From JAFAMB01 sp963775805 (GTDB lineage Bacteria > Verrucomicrobiota > Verrucomicrobiia > Chthoniobacterales > JAFAMB01), in assembly GCA_963775805.1 (NCBI GenBank), contig CAVZKG010000001.1, positions 1,116,001-1,180,000 of the forward strand: a stretch of 64,000 nt of DNA, given 5' to 3'. This document shows, piece by piece, positions 33,044 to 41,853 of the stretch. A program made the position numbers and the translations under genes. Within the stretch, counting starts at the first letter, position 1, and each line of letters opens with the position of its first letter. The notes below the pieces were generated by a model. That model was not told where the DNA came from and made no database searches. It was given only the letters and a program-made list of their open reading frames with translations.

Positions 33044-34258
33044 CTATCCCCCATTGGCCGCAGCCTGCTTACCCGCCGCCGGCGCCGTGGGATCCACAGT
33101 AAAATCCCATCGCGTCTCCACTTTCTTCCCTTCAACCGTTGCCGATAAGATCACCGTATAGGTCTTGGGAGTGAGGTTCTGGGTAAACTCGTAAGAGACA
33201 AGTTTCGTGGCTGGATCGTACTTTGCCGGCACCTCGCCAAATCCGCTGATTCGCATCCTCACGGAAGTTGGTTCGACATTTCCCATCGACGCCAGGTTCG
33301 CTTTAATCACCGGACGGGTGTTGGAAATTTTCTCGTCGTTCATTGGTTGGGTCACCATTGCCGCAGCTGCCAATTGAGCGGCTTCAACTCCCGGATCGAC
33401 CCCGTCGCCAGCGCCAAAGTCGACCACTGTTTTGAACAGTTCAGGATGCAACGAATCCAGTGCGTAGCGACCGAGTTGATCGGCTCGCGCATCGATTCCC
33501 ATATGCTGTCCGTAGACGGTAAACAGAGCCTGGTACCCCGCGTCGGACGCCATCTTGATGACTTGCTCGTTGTAATTTCCGTATGGGAAGGCGAAGGCGA
33601 CGATCTTTACACCGAGCTTCTGTTCCAGAATGTCTTTCGAAGTGTAGACTTCATTGTGCAGCCAGGTCACGTAATCCTGGCCCTTCGGTGCGTGCCTGAG
33701 ATCATGATGCGAAACCGTATGGCATTCGATATCGACCCCGGCATCGCGCATCTGTTCAAGTTCCGTCCACGTGATCGACTTGCCTCCAACGTTCACGTAG
33801 TTCGTGTAAATAAACATCGTGAACGGATACCCGTATTCTTTCAGGATCGGCCACGCAACCGAGTAACCGGATATATATCCATCATCGATCGTGATGACGC
33901 AGCTTTTCCGCGGAATCGATTTTTCTCCACGCCGCCACGCGAGAAAATCTTTCATTGGAACGACCGCTATCCCGTCGTCCTTCAGTTGCTTCATTTGCGC
34001 CCGGAAATCAGTTGGACTGATTGCGAGCTGGTCGCGCTTGTTATCTTCAAAGCGGTGATAGCATAGCACCACAACTTTCGCGGAGCGATCAATCGCCACT
34101 TGCGGAGCCGGAGTGGGCGCGGACGGCGGAGCCGCTACGGTTGAAGCGGGGGTCGCAGTAGGAGCTGTCTCCTCCAATTTCGCGAGAGTCGCACTTTTTT
34201 TACAACCTGCCACCAAAAGCGGCAGCACAAACATCAACGCAGCAAAACGACGAAACAT
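33044..34258 (-). CDS. Polysaccharide deacetylase family lipoprotein
   Basis: This 404-aa protein has a lipoprotein signal with lipobox LVAGC, then an alanine/proline-rich linker (about residues 25-60). A NodB-like CE4 domain follows: VVLCYHRF, the metal-binding aspartates in CVITIDDGYISGY, the histidines in ECHTVSHHDL, and FAFPYGNYN. Residues 290-400 form a C-terminal Ig-like beta domain. It probably de-N-acetylates a cell-wall or exopolysaccharide sugar in the periplasm. ATG at 34,258 is preferred over GTG at 34,267. It is directly followed by ffh, which may be cotranscribed. Confidence 0.88.
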   Translation of the reverse strand: MFRRFAALMFVLPLLVAGCKKSATLAKLEETAPTATPASTVAAPPSAPTPAPQVAIDRSAKVVVLCYHRFEDNKRDQLAISPTDFRAQMKQLKDDGIAVVPMKDFLAWRRGEKSIPRKSCVITIDDGYISGYSVAWPILKEYGYPFTMFIYTNYVNVGGKSITWTELEQMRDAGVDIECHTVSHHDLRHAPKGQDYVTWLHNEVYTSKDILEQKLGVKIVAFAFPYGNYNEQVIKMASDAGYQALFTVYGQHMGIDARADQLGRYALDSLHPELFKTVVDFGAGDGVDPGVEAAQLAAAAMVTQPMNDEKISNTRPVIKANLASMGNVEPTSVRMRISGFGEVPAKYDPATKLVSYEFTQNLTPKTYTVILSATVEGKKVETRWDFTVDPTAPAAGKQAAANGG

Positions 34259-34485
34259 ACCTGTCACTAACCGCCGAGATTAACACGTTCTAAAACCAGT
34301 TACCAGCACCATAAAAACTTTTCGGAGTAAGAAGTAATCAGTGTCGGTTGTCACTTGTCATTATCAATAGTTAGCTCAGCCCAAGAAAACTTAGCTCGCA
34401 CCTGCTCACCTCCAGTTAGAAAGCCGCTTTAACTGACAACTGACACAGACTACCGACCACTTCTTCCGACAACTGACAATCTTCT

Positions 34486-35778
34486 TCAGAGCCCTACATC
34501 GCGAAAGGTTTCGTCGACGTATCGAAAGTGCTGCTCGAGCGAACAGAGCTTGGCAAGTTCATCCGGCGCAATAACCGAAGCGACTTCCGATATCTTCCCG
34601 ACTTCGGTCAGGAAATCATCTTCGTTTTGCCAGGTGGCCATCGCGGCTCGCTGTACCGCTTCGTACGCCGTCTTGCGTTCCATGCCTCGGCGGGTCAACT
34701 CCAACAAGATGGACTGACTGAAATAAAGGCCTTTTGTAATTTCCAGATTGTCCAACATGTTCTCCGGGTAGATCTGCAGACCTGCAACTAATTTTTTCAA
34801 TGTTGCAAGCATGTAATCCATCAAGATGCAGCTGTCCGGAAAGATCACCCGTTCCACACTGCTGTGGCTGATATCACGCTCATGCCACAACGCAACGTTC
34901 TCAAACGACGCAACAGCGTTCCCACGAATCACTCGCGCAAGGCCACTCAGCCGTTCGCCCGTTATCGGATTTCGTTTGTGCGGCATTGCGGAGCTCCCTT
35001 TTTGTCCGGGGCTGAAATATTCTTCCAGTTCCAGAACTTCCGTTCTCTGCAGGTGCCGGAACTCCGTTGCCCAACGGTCGATACTCGATGCCACCACGGC
35101 CAGGGTCGCGCTGAATTGGGCGTGCCGGTCCCGTTGAACCACCTGCGTCGAAAGTGGGTCGGGCTTTAACCCCAACCTTTCGCATACCATCGCTTCCACT
35201 CTCGGATCAAGATGAGCATGCGTCCCGACCGCTCCGCTCAGCTTGCCGATCGCCACTTCTTCGCGCGCCGCACGCAGCCGTTTATCAGCCCGTCCAAATT
35301 CGTCGTACATCAAGGCCATCTTCAGCCCGAATGTGATCGGTTCGGCATGAATGCCGTGACTTCGGCCAATCATTGGTGTCCGCTTATACGCGTGCGCCTT
35401 TTCTGCGATCACCTCGCGCAGTTTCGCGACGTCATCCAAAAGGATATCGCATGAACGAACCAACTGCACGGCTAGAGCCGTGTCGAGAACGTCCGACGAA
35501 GTCAGCCCCTGGTGCATCCACCTCGCTTCGGGTCCGATGTACGATGCGACGTTTTCGAGAAACGCAATGACGTCGTGATTTGTGCGTTTCTCGATTTCGA
35601 GAATCTCGGGTACAGAAAATTTCCCGCGAGCCCGGATCGCTTTTGCGTCCTCTTCCGGGATCAACCCCAGTTCCGCCATGGCCTCGCAGGCCATAGTCTC
35701 AATTTCCAACCAGATCGAGTACTTACTGGAGTCATCCCAGATCTCCCGAATCGCGGGCCGGGAATAGCGTAAAATCAC
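34486..35778 (-). CDS. purB: Adenylosuccinate lyase
   Basis: This 430-aa fumarase/aspartase-superfamily lyase has the signature SSAMPHKRNPI near residue 265 and WMHQGLTSSDVLDTA in the active-site histidine region. It catalyses two steps of purine synthesis, release of fumarate from SAICAR and from adenylosuccinate. The start is GTG at 35,778, with AGGGG directly upstream. The 3' neighbour is a 227-bp gap of short simple repeats before the deacetylase gene, so it appears to be transcribed alone. Confidence 0.97.
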   Translation of the reverse strand: MILRYSRPAIREIWDDSSKYSIWLEIETMACEAMAELGLIPEEDAKAIRARGKFSVPEILEIEKRTNHDVIAFLENVASYIGPEARWMHQGLTSSDVLDTALAVQLVRSCDILLDDVAKLREVIAEKAHAYKRTPMIGRSHGIHAEPITFGLKMALMYDEFGRADKRLRAAREEVAIGKLSGAVGTHAHLDPRVEAMVCERLGLKPDPLSTQVVQRDRHAQFSATLAVVASSIDRWATEFRHLQRTEVLELEEYFSPGQKGSSAMPHKRNPITGERLSGLARVIRGNAVASFENVALWHERDISHSSVERVIFPDSCILMDYMLATLKKLVAGLQIYPENMLDNLEITKGLYFSQSILLELTRRGMERKTAYEAVQRAAMATWQNEDDFLTEVGKISEVASVIAPDELAKLCSLEQHFRYVDETFRDVGL

Positions 35779-35870
35779 CCCCTGACGTTAATGAGCGAAG
35801 AACGATTGAAAAGGATTATTTCTGCCGGCATTCGGCTTCCTTGAAGCGGTGAAATCTCGCTGCATTCAAA

Positions 35871-36044
35871 TTACCGTACCCGAGCTTTGATCTGATGCCC
35901 TTTGTTCGTCAGCCTGACCTGGCCTGATGCAAGGAGATCGGCAACAGCAGCCACCGTTTCCTCCTGAGAATCCGCAATGGCGCTCACCGCCATTATCAAA
36001 TCCCCAAGGCACAACGGTCGATTTGTAAGCTTATGTCTCTTCAT
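35871..36044 (-). CDS. Small protein of unknown function, possible winged-helix-like
   Basis: This 57-aa protein starts MKRHKLTNRPLCLGDLIMAV and continues AIADSQEETVAAVADLLASG, ending in a basic tail. Its ATG has a strong GAGGA 9 nt upstream, which argues that it is real. The short helix-turn-helix-like layout (helix, ADLLASGQVRLTNKG) could fit a small DNA- or RNA-binding protein, but no family is recognised. It lies between purB and the divergent DedA gene. Confidence 0.65.
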   Translation of the reverse strand: MKRHKLTNRPLCLGDLIMAVSAIADSQEETVAAVADLLASGQVRLTNKGHQIKARVR

Positions 36045-36266
36045 AACAAAAGTTCCTCTTTTATCTAGTCCCTCGATAGCTCCCACCCGGCATTAAGTCC
36101 CCGTCCTTGGAAGCACACCAATAATTCGTTTGAATCTATAGACTCGGTTGCACCCCGGAACGTTTAAAAGAAATTGCCGCGCTATAATTCCCTCCGACTC
36201 GGCGCACCTGCTGGATTTCAGTTGCGCGAATTCACCCAATGACCGATTCATTGCCGGTTTCGTCCT

Positions 36267-36932
36267 ATGGATTGGCTCACAAAGTTCGTTAATATCGTAC
36301 TGCATCTGAATCTTTATGTCGGTCAGTTGGCCGGTTCCTACGGGCCCTGGATCTACGCTCTGTTGTTCGCAATCATCTTCTGCGAAACTGGCCTCGTGGT
36401 GACCCCTTTTCTTCCGGGTGATGCCCTCCTGTTTGCCGTTGGAACATTGACCACTGCGGGCGGTCCTTTGAATCTGTCGTTGATCCTTGTTCTGCTGACC
36501 GTGGCAGGAATTCTGGGACATACGACGAACTACTGGATCGGAAATAAGATCGGCCAGAAACTCTTCAGCAATCCGCAGAGCCGAATCTTCAAACAAAAGC
36601 ATCTTGAGCAAACCCACGCATTTTACGAACGGCACGGAGCCAAAACGATCATGCTCTCCAGGTTCATCCCACTCATCCGGACCTTTGCACCGTTTGTCGC
36701 GGGAATGGGCTCGATGAACTACAAGCACTTTTTCGCGTACAATGTGATCGGTGCCTTTGTCTGGGTCTTTGGGGTTGTCCTGCTCGGACACTTCTTTGGA
36801 AACATTCCGTACGTTCAGAAAAATTTTTCCCTCGTCATACTTGCTATTATTGTGGTCTCGATGATTCCTCCCACGCTGGAGATTCTCCGCGCATGGCGAT
36901 CGCAAAAGCGAGGAAACGGGGTATCCGCATAG
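36267..36932 (+). CDS. DedA-family membrane protein
   Basis: This 221-aa polytopic protein has the SNARE-associated/DedA signature: an acidic residue in AIIFCETGLVVTPFLPGDALL, GHTTNYWIGNKIG, then RFIPLIRTFAPFVAGMGSMN. DedA proteins are inner-membrane flippases/transporters; some move undecaprenyl phosphate or phosphatidylethanolamine. The start ATG is 36,267. The opposite-strand frame of 299 codons at 36,093-36,992 is an antisense shadow. Confidence 0.94.
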   Translation: MDWLTKFVNIVLHLNLYVGQLAGSYGPWIYALLFAIIFCETGLVVTPFLPGDALLFAVGTLTTAGGPLNLSLILVLLTVAGILGHTTNYWIGNKIGQKLFSNPQSRIFKQKHLEQTHAFYERHGAKTIMLSRFIPLIRTFAPFVAGMGSMNYKHFFAYNVIGAFVWVFGVVLLGHFFGNIPYVQKNFSLVILAIIVVSMIPPTLEILRAWRSQKRGNGVSA

Positions 36933-37438
36933 GCCGCGCGCGGCGTCCCGCCTGAAACTTTCGTCGAATGTGCTACCGGGAAGAAGTCTCACTCCAGTTC
37001 AGGTCACAGGCGAGACGCCTATGATACTTTGAGCTTCGTGATTCTTGGGGCGGCGGCACTACGTGGCACGGTTTAAAAGCCCTCGATGCCCGTAAACTCC
37101 AAGAAATATGAACGTTGCCGAGCCGAAAGTATCATAGGCGTCCCGCCTGTGACCTTGCCCCAACGGCTCACTCATCTGGATTAAAAAAGCGGCGCTTGGC
37201 CCTCGGCAAACCAACTAAAACGCAGGTCCAAAAAGGGAAACTTTCGTCGAATGCGCTACCAGGAAGAGTCTCACTCCGGTTCACGTCACAGACTGGAAGC
37301 CTGCACGCGGCCCGAATACTGCTATGCAAAGAGTTCAGGACGCACTTCGGTGCCATTGCCAGGAGAGGCCTACACACAAGGCGAGGTTTCAATTCGCCGA
37401 TTTTGCGTTTTTATTGAGTGAATCTCAGTCCATCTCCA
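36933..37438. repeat. Repeat cluster between DedA and putA (GTATCATAGGCGTCCCGCCTG family)
   Basis: This 506-bp gap contains two inverted copies of AAAGTATCATAGGCGTCCCG-CCTGTG, at 37,005-37,030 (reverse) and 37,126-37,151 (forward). It also has a direct repeat beginning CTTTCGTCGAATG at 36,958-37,020 and 37,241-37,300. The same unit recurs at 54,364-54,389 and 54,460-54,485. This looks like a BIME/REP-type palindromic element. There is no supported gene and the putA promoter should be here. Confidence 0.7.
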
Positions 37439-40400
37439 ATGAGTCAGTTTCCAGAAATTCAGCCCGAGATCGAAAAATTCGGCCGCCAGATTTTTCAGAT
37501 GATGGAGAAAGATCGGGATGCACCCCGAGCTTTCGGAGGAAATGATCTCTACGGCCGGCTCATGGACTGGGCGATGCGTGACCCGGTTTTCAAGACGCAG
37601 ATGTTCAGATTCGTCGATGTTCTCCCGACCCTTGCTTCCTCGGATGATGTCGTAAAGCACATGGTTGAGTACCTGGGCAGCGTCAAGTCGCCGGCTTCCG
37701 GTGCATTGCGTGGCGCGCTTACTATCGGTCGATTGCTCCCGGGAGTTCCGGCGCACATTATTCGCCGGAATGTCCTCTCAATGGCGAACATCTTCATTTG
37801 TGGCAAAGACGGGAAGTCCGCTCTTCCGAACCTTCGCCGGATTTGGAGTGAAGGAGCCCGGTTCACGGTGGACATCCTTGGAGAAGCCGTTGTAAGCGAT
37901 CGGGAGTCCGAGGACTACGCTGCCAGGTATCGCGAACTGCTTGATTTTCTTAGCGACGCGACCCGCTTCTGGAAGCCTGATGGCCCACTAGCTGCAACCG
38001 AACCGCCGCTCGTCAATCTGTCTGTCAAAATCTCGGCGCTCTGCGCGCGGATCCAGCCTTCCGATCCACAGACAACGATCGCGAGAATTCTCCACCACCT
38101 CAAACCGATCGTCCTCCGTGCCAATCAACTGGGTGCCTCGATTAATCTCGATATGGAACACTACGGGTTGAAAGGGACGACGCTCGATCTGTTCAAGGAA
38201 TTGTCCAACGACCCTGATCTCGCAAATTCGCTCCGTCTCGGTTTCGTCATTCAGGCCTATCTGCGCGATTCTTATAAGGACACGGAAGAAATGCTGGATT
38301 GGGCTCGGCACAAAGGCCGTCCAATCACGATCCGGCTGGTCAAAGGCGCCTATTGGGACTTCGAAAAAGTCATCGCCGCGCAAAGAACCTGGGATATCCC
38401 GGTCTACGTGTCGAAACCGGAGACCGACGCCAATTATGAACGGATCAGCCGGTTGCTCCTGGATAACCGGCCGCTCGTTTACCCGGCATTAGCTTCGCAC
38501 AACGTACGAAGCATTGCGCACGCAGCGGTGTATGCCAGGGAACAGGGTGTGGGCCCGAGCGATTTTGAATTCCAGATGCTCTACGGTATGGCCACACCAA
38601 TCCGGCGCGCCCTCGTTCAACTAGGATACCGTGTACGCGAATATTGCCCGATCGGAGAACTGGTCCCCGGCATGGCCTACCTGGTACGGCGCCTTCTCGA
38701 GAACACCTCCAATGAAGGTTTTCTAAGGGCTCGATTCAGCGAGAATCGATCGATCGCCACCCTGCTAACTGACCCGGCTGCTCAGATTCCCGGTGGACCA
38801 CAGCCGGATAGCAGACTTGGCGCGGCATTTTCCGGCGACTCCCATTCACGCACTCGACTCGCTTCGCATCTCTTCCGGAACGAACCTCCTGCCGATTTTG
38901 CTTTCGCCTCGGCACGCTCGAAAATGGCCGAAGCAATCGCGAAAGTTCAAGGAAAACTAGGACGCACTTATCCACTCGTCATCGGCGGCAGAGAAGTCTC
39001 CGGGTCGGACCACCTCGTCTCGATTAATCCAGCGCGTCCGCAGCAGGTGATCGGGCATGTCGTTCAGGGCGCGGCGTCGGACGTTGCGAAAGCGGTCGAG
39101 GCAGCTCGGAAAGCGTTCGTTTCCTGGAGCCGGATTGACTCCGAATCCCGCTCCAAATTTCTCGATCGCCTGGCGGATAAATTGCGCGCGAACCGGTATG
39201 AACTCGCCGCATGGGAGATTCTTGAGACGGGAAAAACGTGGAACGAGGCCGATGCAGATGTTGTTGAAGCGATCGACTTCTGCACCTTTTACGCCGAAGA
39301 AATGCGGCGTCTCGGCCGAGGTCATCTAACACAAAACCTTCCGGGCGAAATCAGCATGGAAAACTATGTGCCACGCGGGGTTGCCGCCATCATTGCCCCC
39401 TGGAATTTCCCTCTCGCAATTCTTTGTGGAATGACGGTCGCCGCCCTTGTCACCGGTAATACGGTGGTGATCAAACCGGCAGAACAATCATCGGTGATCG
39501 GTGCTCACTTCATGAGCCTTCTGCGCGAAGCGGGATTTCCGGACGGGGTGGCAAATCTGGTCTCGGGCACTGGGGAATCGGTCGGATCACTCCTGGTTGC
39601 TCATCCGGATGTCGATCTAATCGCATTCACCGGGTCTCGCGATGTCGGAACACTCATTTGGGCGATGGCAGCGGTCACGCACCCTGACCAAAGAAACCTG
39701 AAGAAGGTGATCTGCGAAATGGGCGGAAAAAATGCCGCAATCATCGATACCGATGCCGATCTCGACGAAGCCGTCCTCGGCATTCTCCAATCAGCATTCA
39801 GTTATCAGGGCCAGAAATGCTCGGCGCTATCTCGATTGATCACGGTAGGAAATGTCGGCAGACGATTGATTCCCCGGCTAACGGATGCAATCGCCGCACT
39901 CAAAATAGGACTGCCTGAACATCCGGATACTGATATCGGCCCAGTGATTGACCATGCCTCGCTCGCCAAGATCCAAGGATACATCGATCTGGGAAAACGA
40001 GAACACACTCTTGCCTACCAGGCTCAATTACCGGCAGGACTCGAGGGTTTCTATGTCGGTCCCTCCGTTTTCACGGAGGTCTCACCCGGAGCGCGTCTCG
40101 CTCAGGAAGAGATTTTTGGGCCAGTGCTCGCGGTGATCGAAGCCAAAGACTTGGCAACCGCGGTCCAGATTGCCAACGATACGCCATTTGCTTTAACCGG
40201 TGGCCTCTATTCGCGCAGTCCGGTCAATATCGATCGTGTACGTGCAGAGTTTCAGGTTGGAAACCTCTACATCAATCGCCCGATTACCGGAGCAATCGTG
40301 GGTCGGCATCCATTTGGTGGTTTCAAAATGTCAGGCGGCGGAACGAAGGCTGGCGGCAAAGATTATTTGCTGAACTTTCTTTTTCCTCGTGTCGTCACCG

Positions 40401-40456
40401 AAAACACACTGCGCCACGGATTCGCACCAGAATCGGATACCTTCCCAAACCCATAG
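37439..40456 (+). CDS. putA: Bifunctional proline dehydrogenase / L-glutamate gamma-semialdehyde dehydrogenase
   Basis: This 1005-aa protein has two catalytic domains. The proline dehydrogenase TIM barrel (residues about 80-460) carries RLVKGAYWDFEKV, ASHNVRSIAH and YCPIGELVPGMAYL. The aldehyde dehydrogenase (about 490-990) has IIAPWNFPLAI, the glutamate in CEMGGKNAA and the catalytic cysteine in YQGQKCSALSR. It oxidises proline to glutamate with FAD and NAD. There is no N-terminal ribbon-helix-helix domain, so it is a non-regulatory form. ATG at 37,439 is chosen over GTG at 37,418. Confidence 0.97.
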   Translation: MSQFPEIQPEIEKFGRQIFQMMEKDRDAPRAFGGNDLYGRLMDWAMRDPVFKTQMFRFVDVLPTLASSDDVVKHMVEYLGSVKSPASGALRGALTIGRLLPGVPAHIIRRNVLSMANIFICGKDGKSALPNLRRIWSEGARFTVDILGEAVVSDRESEDYAARYRELLDFLSDATRFWKPDGPLAATEPPLVNLSVKISALCARIQPSDPQTTIARILHHLKPIVLRANQLGASINLDMEHYGLKGTTLDLFKELSNDPDLANSLRLGFVIQAYLRDSYKDTEEMLDWARHKGRPITIRLVKGAYWDFEKVIAAQRTWDIPVYVSKPETDANYERISRLLLDNRPLVYPALASHNVRSIAHAAVYAREQGVGPSDFEFQMLYGMATPIRRALVQLGYRVREYCPIGELVPGMAYLVRRLLENTSNEGFLRARFSENRSIATLLTDPAAQIPGGPQPDSRLGAAFSGDSHSRTRLASHLFRNEPPADFAFASARSKMAEAIAKVQGKLGRTYPLVIGGREVSGSDHLVSINPARPQQVIGHVVQGAASDVAKAVEAARKAFVSWSRIDSESRSKFLDRLADKLRANRYELAAWEILETGKTWNEADADVVEAIDFCTFYAEEMRRLGRGHLTQNLPGEISMENYVPRGVAAIIAPWNFPLAILCGMTVAALVTGNTVVIKPAEQSSVIGAHFMSLLREAGFPDGVANLVSGTGESVGSLLVAHPDVDLIAFTGSRDVGTLIWAMAAVTHPDQRNLKKVICEMGGKNAAIIDTDADLDEAVLGILQSAFSYQGQKCSALSRLITVGNVGRRLIPRLTDAIAALKIGLPEHPDTDIGPVIDHASLAKIQGYIDLGKREHTLAYQAQLPAGLEGFYVGPSVFTEVSPGARLAQEEIFGPVLAVIEAKDLATAVQIANDTPFALTGGLYSRSPVNIDRVRAEFQVGNLYINRPITGAIVGRHPFGGFKMSGGGTKAGGKDYLLNFLFPRVVTENTLRHGFAPESDTFPNP

Positions 40457-40470
40457 GGGATTTAGGGGGA

Positions 40471-40502
40471 TATAGGTCGTATACGTCTTATAAGTCGTAT
40501 AT
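40471..40502. repeat. GTCGTATACG-type repeat after putA
   Basis: TAGGTCGTATACGTCTTATA followed by AGTCGTATATTG is an imperfect inverted/direct repeat downstream of putA that resembles the perfect palindrome at 6126-6159. Both lie at the 3' end of a gene and between convergent transcription units. Confidence 0.5.
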
Positions 40503-40510
40503 TGCCCACC

Positions 40511-41227
40511 CTACCCCTCCACCCTCAAACGCCAGCACCCGTATGGGTTGTGGAAAAGGTCCCCTGGTGGATTCATCCGGTCCGGGCCGAACTCAATTCG
40601 GTAACGTCTCCCGGAATCGTCCAATCGAAATATCTCTCCCGGCTTCAGTTCCCGGGGCTCGATGATCCGCCAATAGTTGAATTTATTAATCAAATTGGCG
40701 GCTCCCCTCGGATCGAGCCGCTTTTCAAGAGCCGCGTCGGCCAGCTTGAAGTGATGCATACCACATGAGCAATAGAACTCTTCTTCCGCGAGAAGCGTGA
40801 CTACCGCGCAATACCAATCGAAAGCGTTCTCCGATCCGAGCAGCTCGAACCAGCGATCCCAGGCATGGGCGACACCGGACGATTCGATCTTGATGGCAAT
40901 CCCGCCAAGCTGCCGCGCCAGCTCTGTGTATTTCAACAATCGATAGCGCTCCTCGAATAAATCCGCCGCAAACCGCCAGTAAATCGCCGATTGATGGCCG
41001 GCAATCCGTTGCGCTAATTCGGGTGCAAGATCGCCTCGGGTCGCCGCGAGAAATGCCTCAAGCATCCGAGGGTGCTTGGCAAGAAACTGAACCCTGACCT
41101 GATCCTGCTCGCGAACATCTGCCAGGACTGTGCCGTCGCAAAAGTACCTTCCATTTTCTTCGAACTCGACGACTCGCCTCACGAAATCTGACCGGTCCCA
41201 CCATGGCCCAGGGACACAAAGTATCAT
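40511..41227 (-). CDS. Conserved-looking protein of unknown function
   Basis: This 238-aa soluble protein is read from ATG at 41,227 (MILCVPGPWWDRSDFVRRV). It has CSCGMHHFKLADAALEKRLD in the second half and ends YGCWRLRVEG. I see no signal peptide or membrane span, and I do not recognise the family. The coding pattern is consistent along its length. It is followed on the same strand by nothing close and preceded by a GNAT gene 33 bp upstream, so cotranscription with it is plausible. Confidence 0.7.
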   Translation of the reverse strand: MILCVPGPWWDRSDFVRRVVEFEENGRYFCDGTVLADVREQDQVRVQFLAKHPRMLEAFLAATRGDLAPELAQRIAGHQSAIYWRFAADLFEERYRLLKYTELARQLGGIAIKIESSGVAHAWDRWFELLGSENAFDWYCAVVTLLAEEEFYCSCGMHHFKLADAALEKRLDPRGAANLINKFNYWRIIEPRELKPGEIFRLDDSGRRYRIEFGPDRMNPPGDLFHNPYGCWRLRVEG

Positions 41228-41260
41228 TTCCCGGTGCACCGCCAAACCTTAGCAGAGAAA

Positions 41261-41800
41261 TTAAGTCTCGCCCGGATTCAAAATAGCGTAACGAACCACC
41301 GTGATGTATTTGCCTTCTTTGAGGACTTCGTCGCGTAGGACCCCTTCCGGCGACATCCCAATCTTTTCCATTACGCGCCCGGACGCCGGGTTCTCAACAA
41401 AATGCGTCGCGGAGATTTTGTGGCACCAGAGAACTTTGAACCCGTATTCCACGATCGCCTTTGCCGCCTCCGTGCAGTAACCCCGGTTCCAATATTCGGT
41501 TCCGATCCAATAACCGAGTTCCGCCCGGTTGTAAGCTCCCACGCGGTGCAATTCGATCGCTCCAATGACTTCCCCGGTTTGCAAACAAATGGCAAACACC
41601 GCACCTCCACCTTCATAAAAACAGGTCTGATGCGTAGCGATCCATGATTCCGCCATCCCGTCCTCATACGGATGCGGGATCAGAAGTGTCATTTCGTAGA
41701 TTCTCCGATCGCCGGCCAGTGCTTTAACCTGCGGAGCGTCGGTCAAGCAGAACGGCCGCAAAATTAGCCGCTCCGTACGAATCGTTTCCTGAATGACCAT
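41261..41800 (-). CDS. RimJ/RimL-type GNAT acetyltransferase
   Basis: This 179-aa acetyltransferase starts MVIQETIRTERLILRPFCLTD, the usual RimJ opening with two arginines. Motif A is GYWIGTEYWNRGYCTEAAKA, and FVENPASGRVMEKIGMSPEG provides the conserved asparagine and glycine. It acetylates an N-terminal or small-molecule amine in the cytosol; substrate unknown. It is divergent from the otnK operon with a 53-bp intergenic region. Confidence 0.88.
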   Translation of the reverse strand: MVIQETIRTERLILRPFCLTDAPQVKALAGDRRIYEMTLLIPHPYEDGMAESWIATHQTCFYEGGGAVFAICLQTGEVIGAIELHRVGAYNRAELGYWIGTEYWNRGYCTEAAKAIVEYGFKVLWCHKISATHFVENPASGRVMEKIGMSPEGVLRDEVLKEGKYITVVRYAILNPGET

Positions 41801-41853
41801 CTAAACTATAGTAGTGTCCTGTTCTCGAAATAAAATGACTTTCGTTACACCCC

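Noticed and set aside
33347..34066. 239-codon plus-strand frame
   Set aside because: Antisense to the polysaccharide deacetylase.
36093..36992. 299-codon minus-strand frame
   Set aside because: Lies across the DedA gene, which has clear family motifs on the plus strand; the minus frame is low complexity in character.
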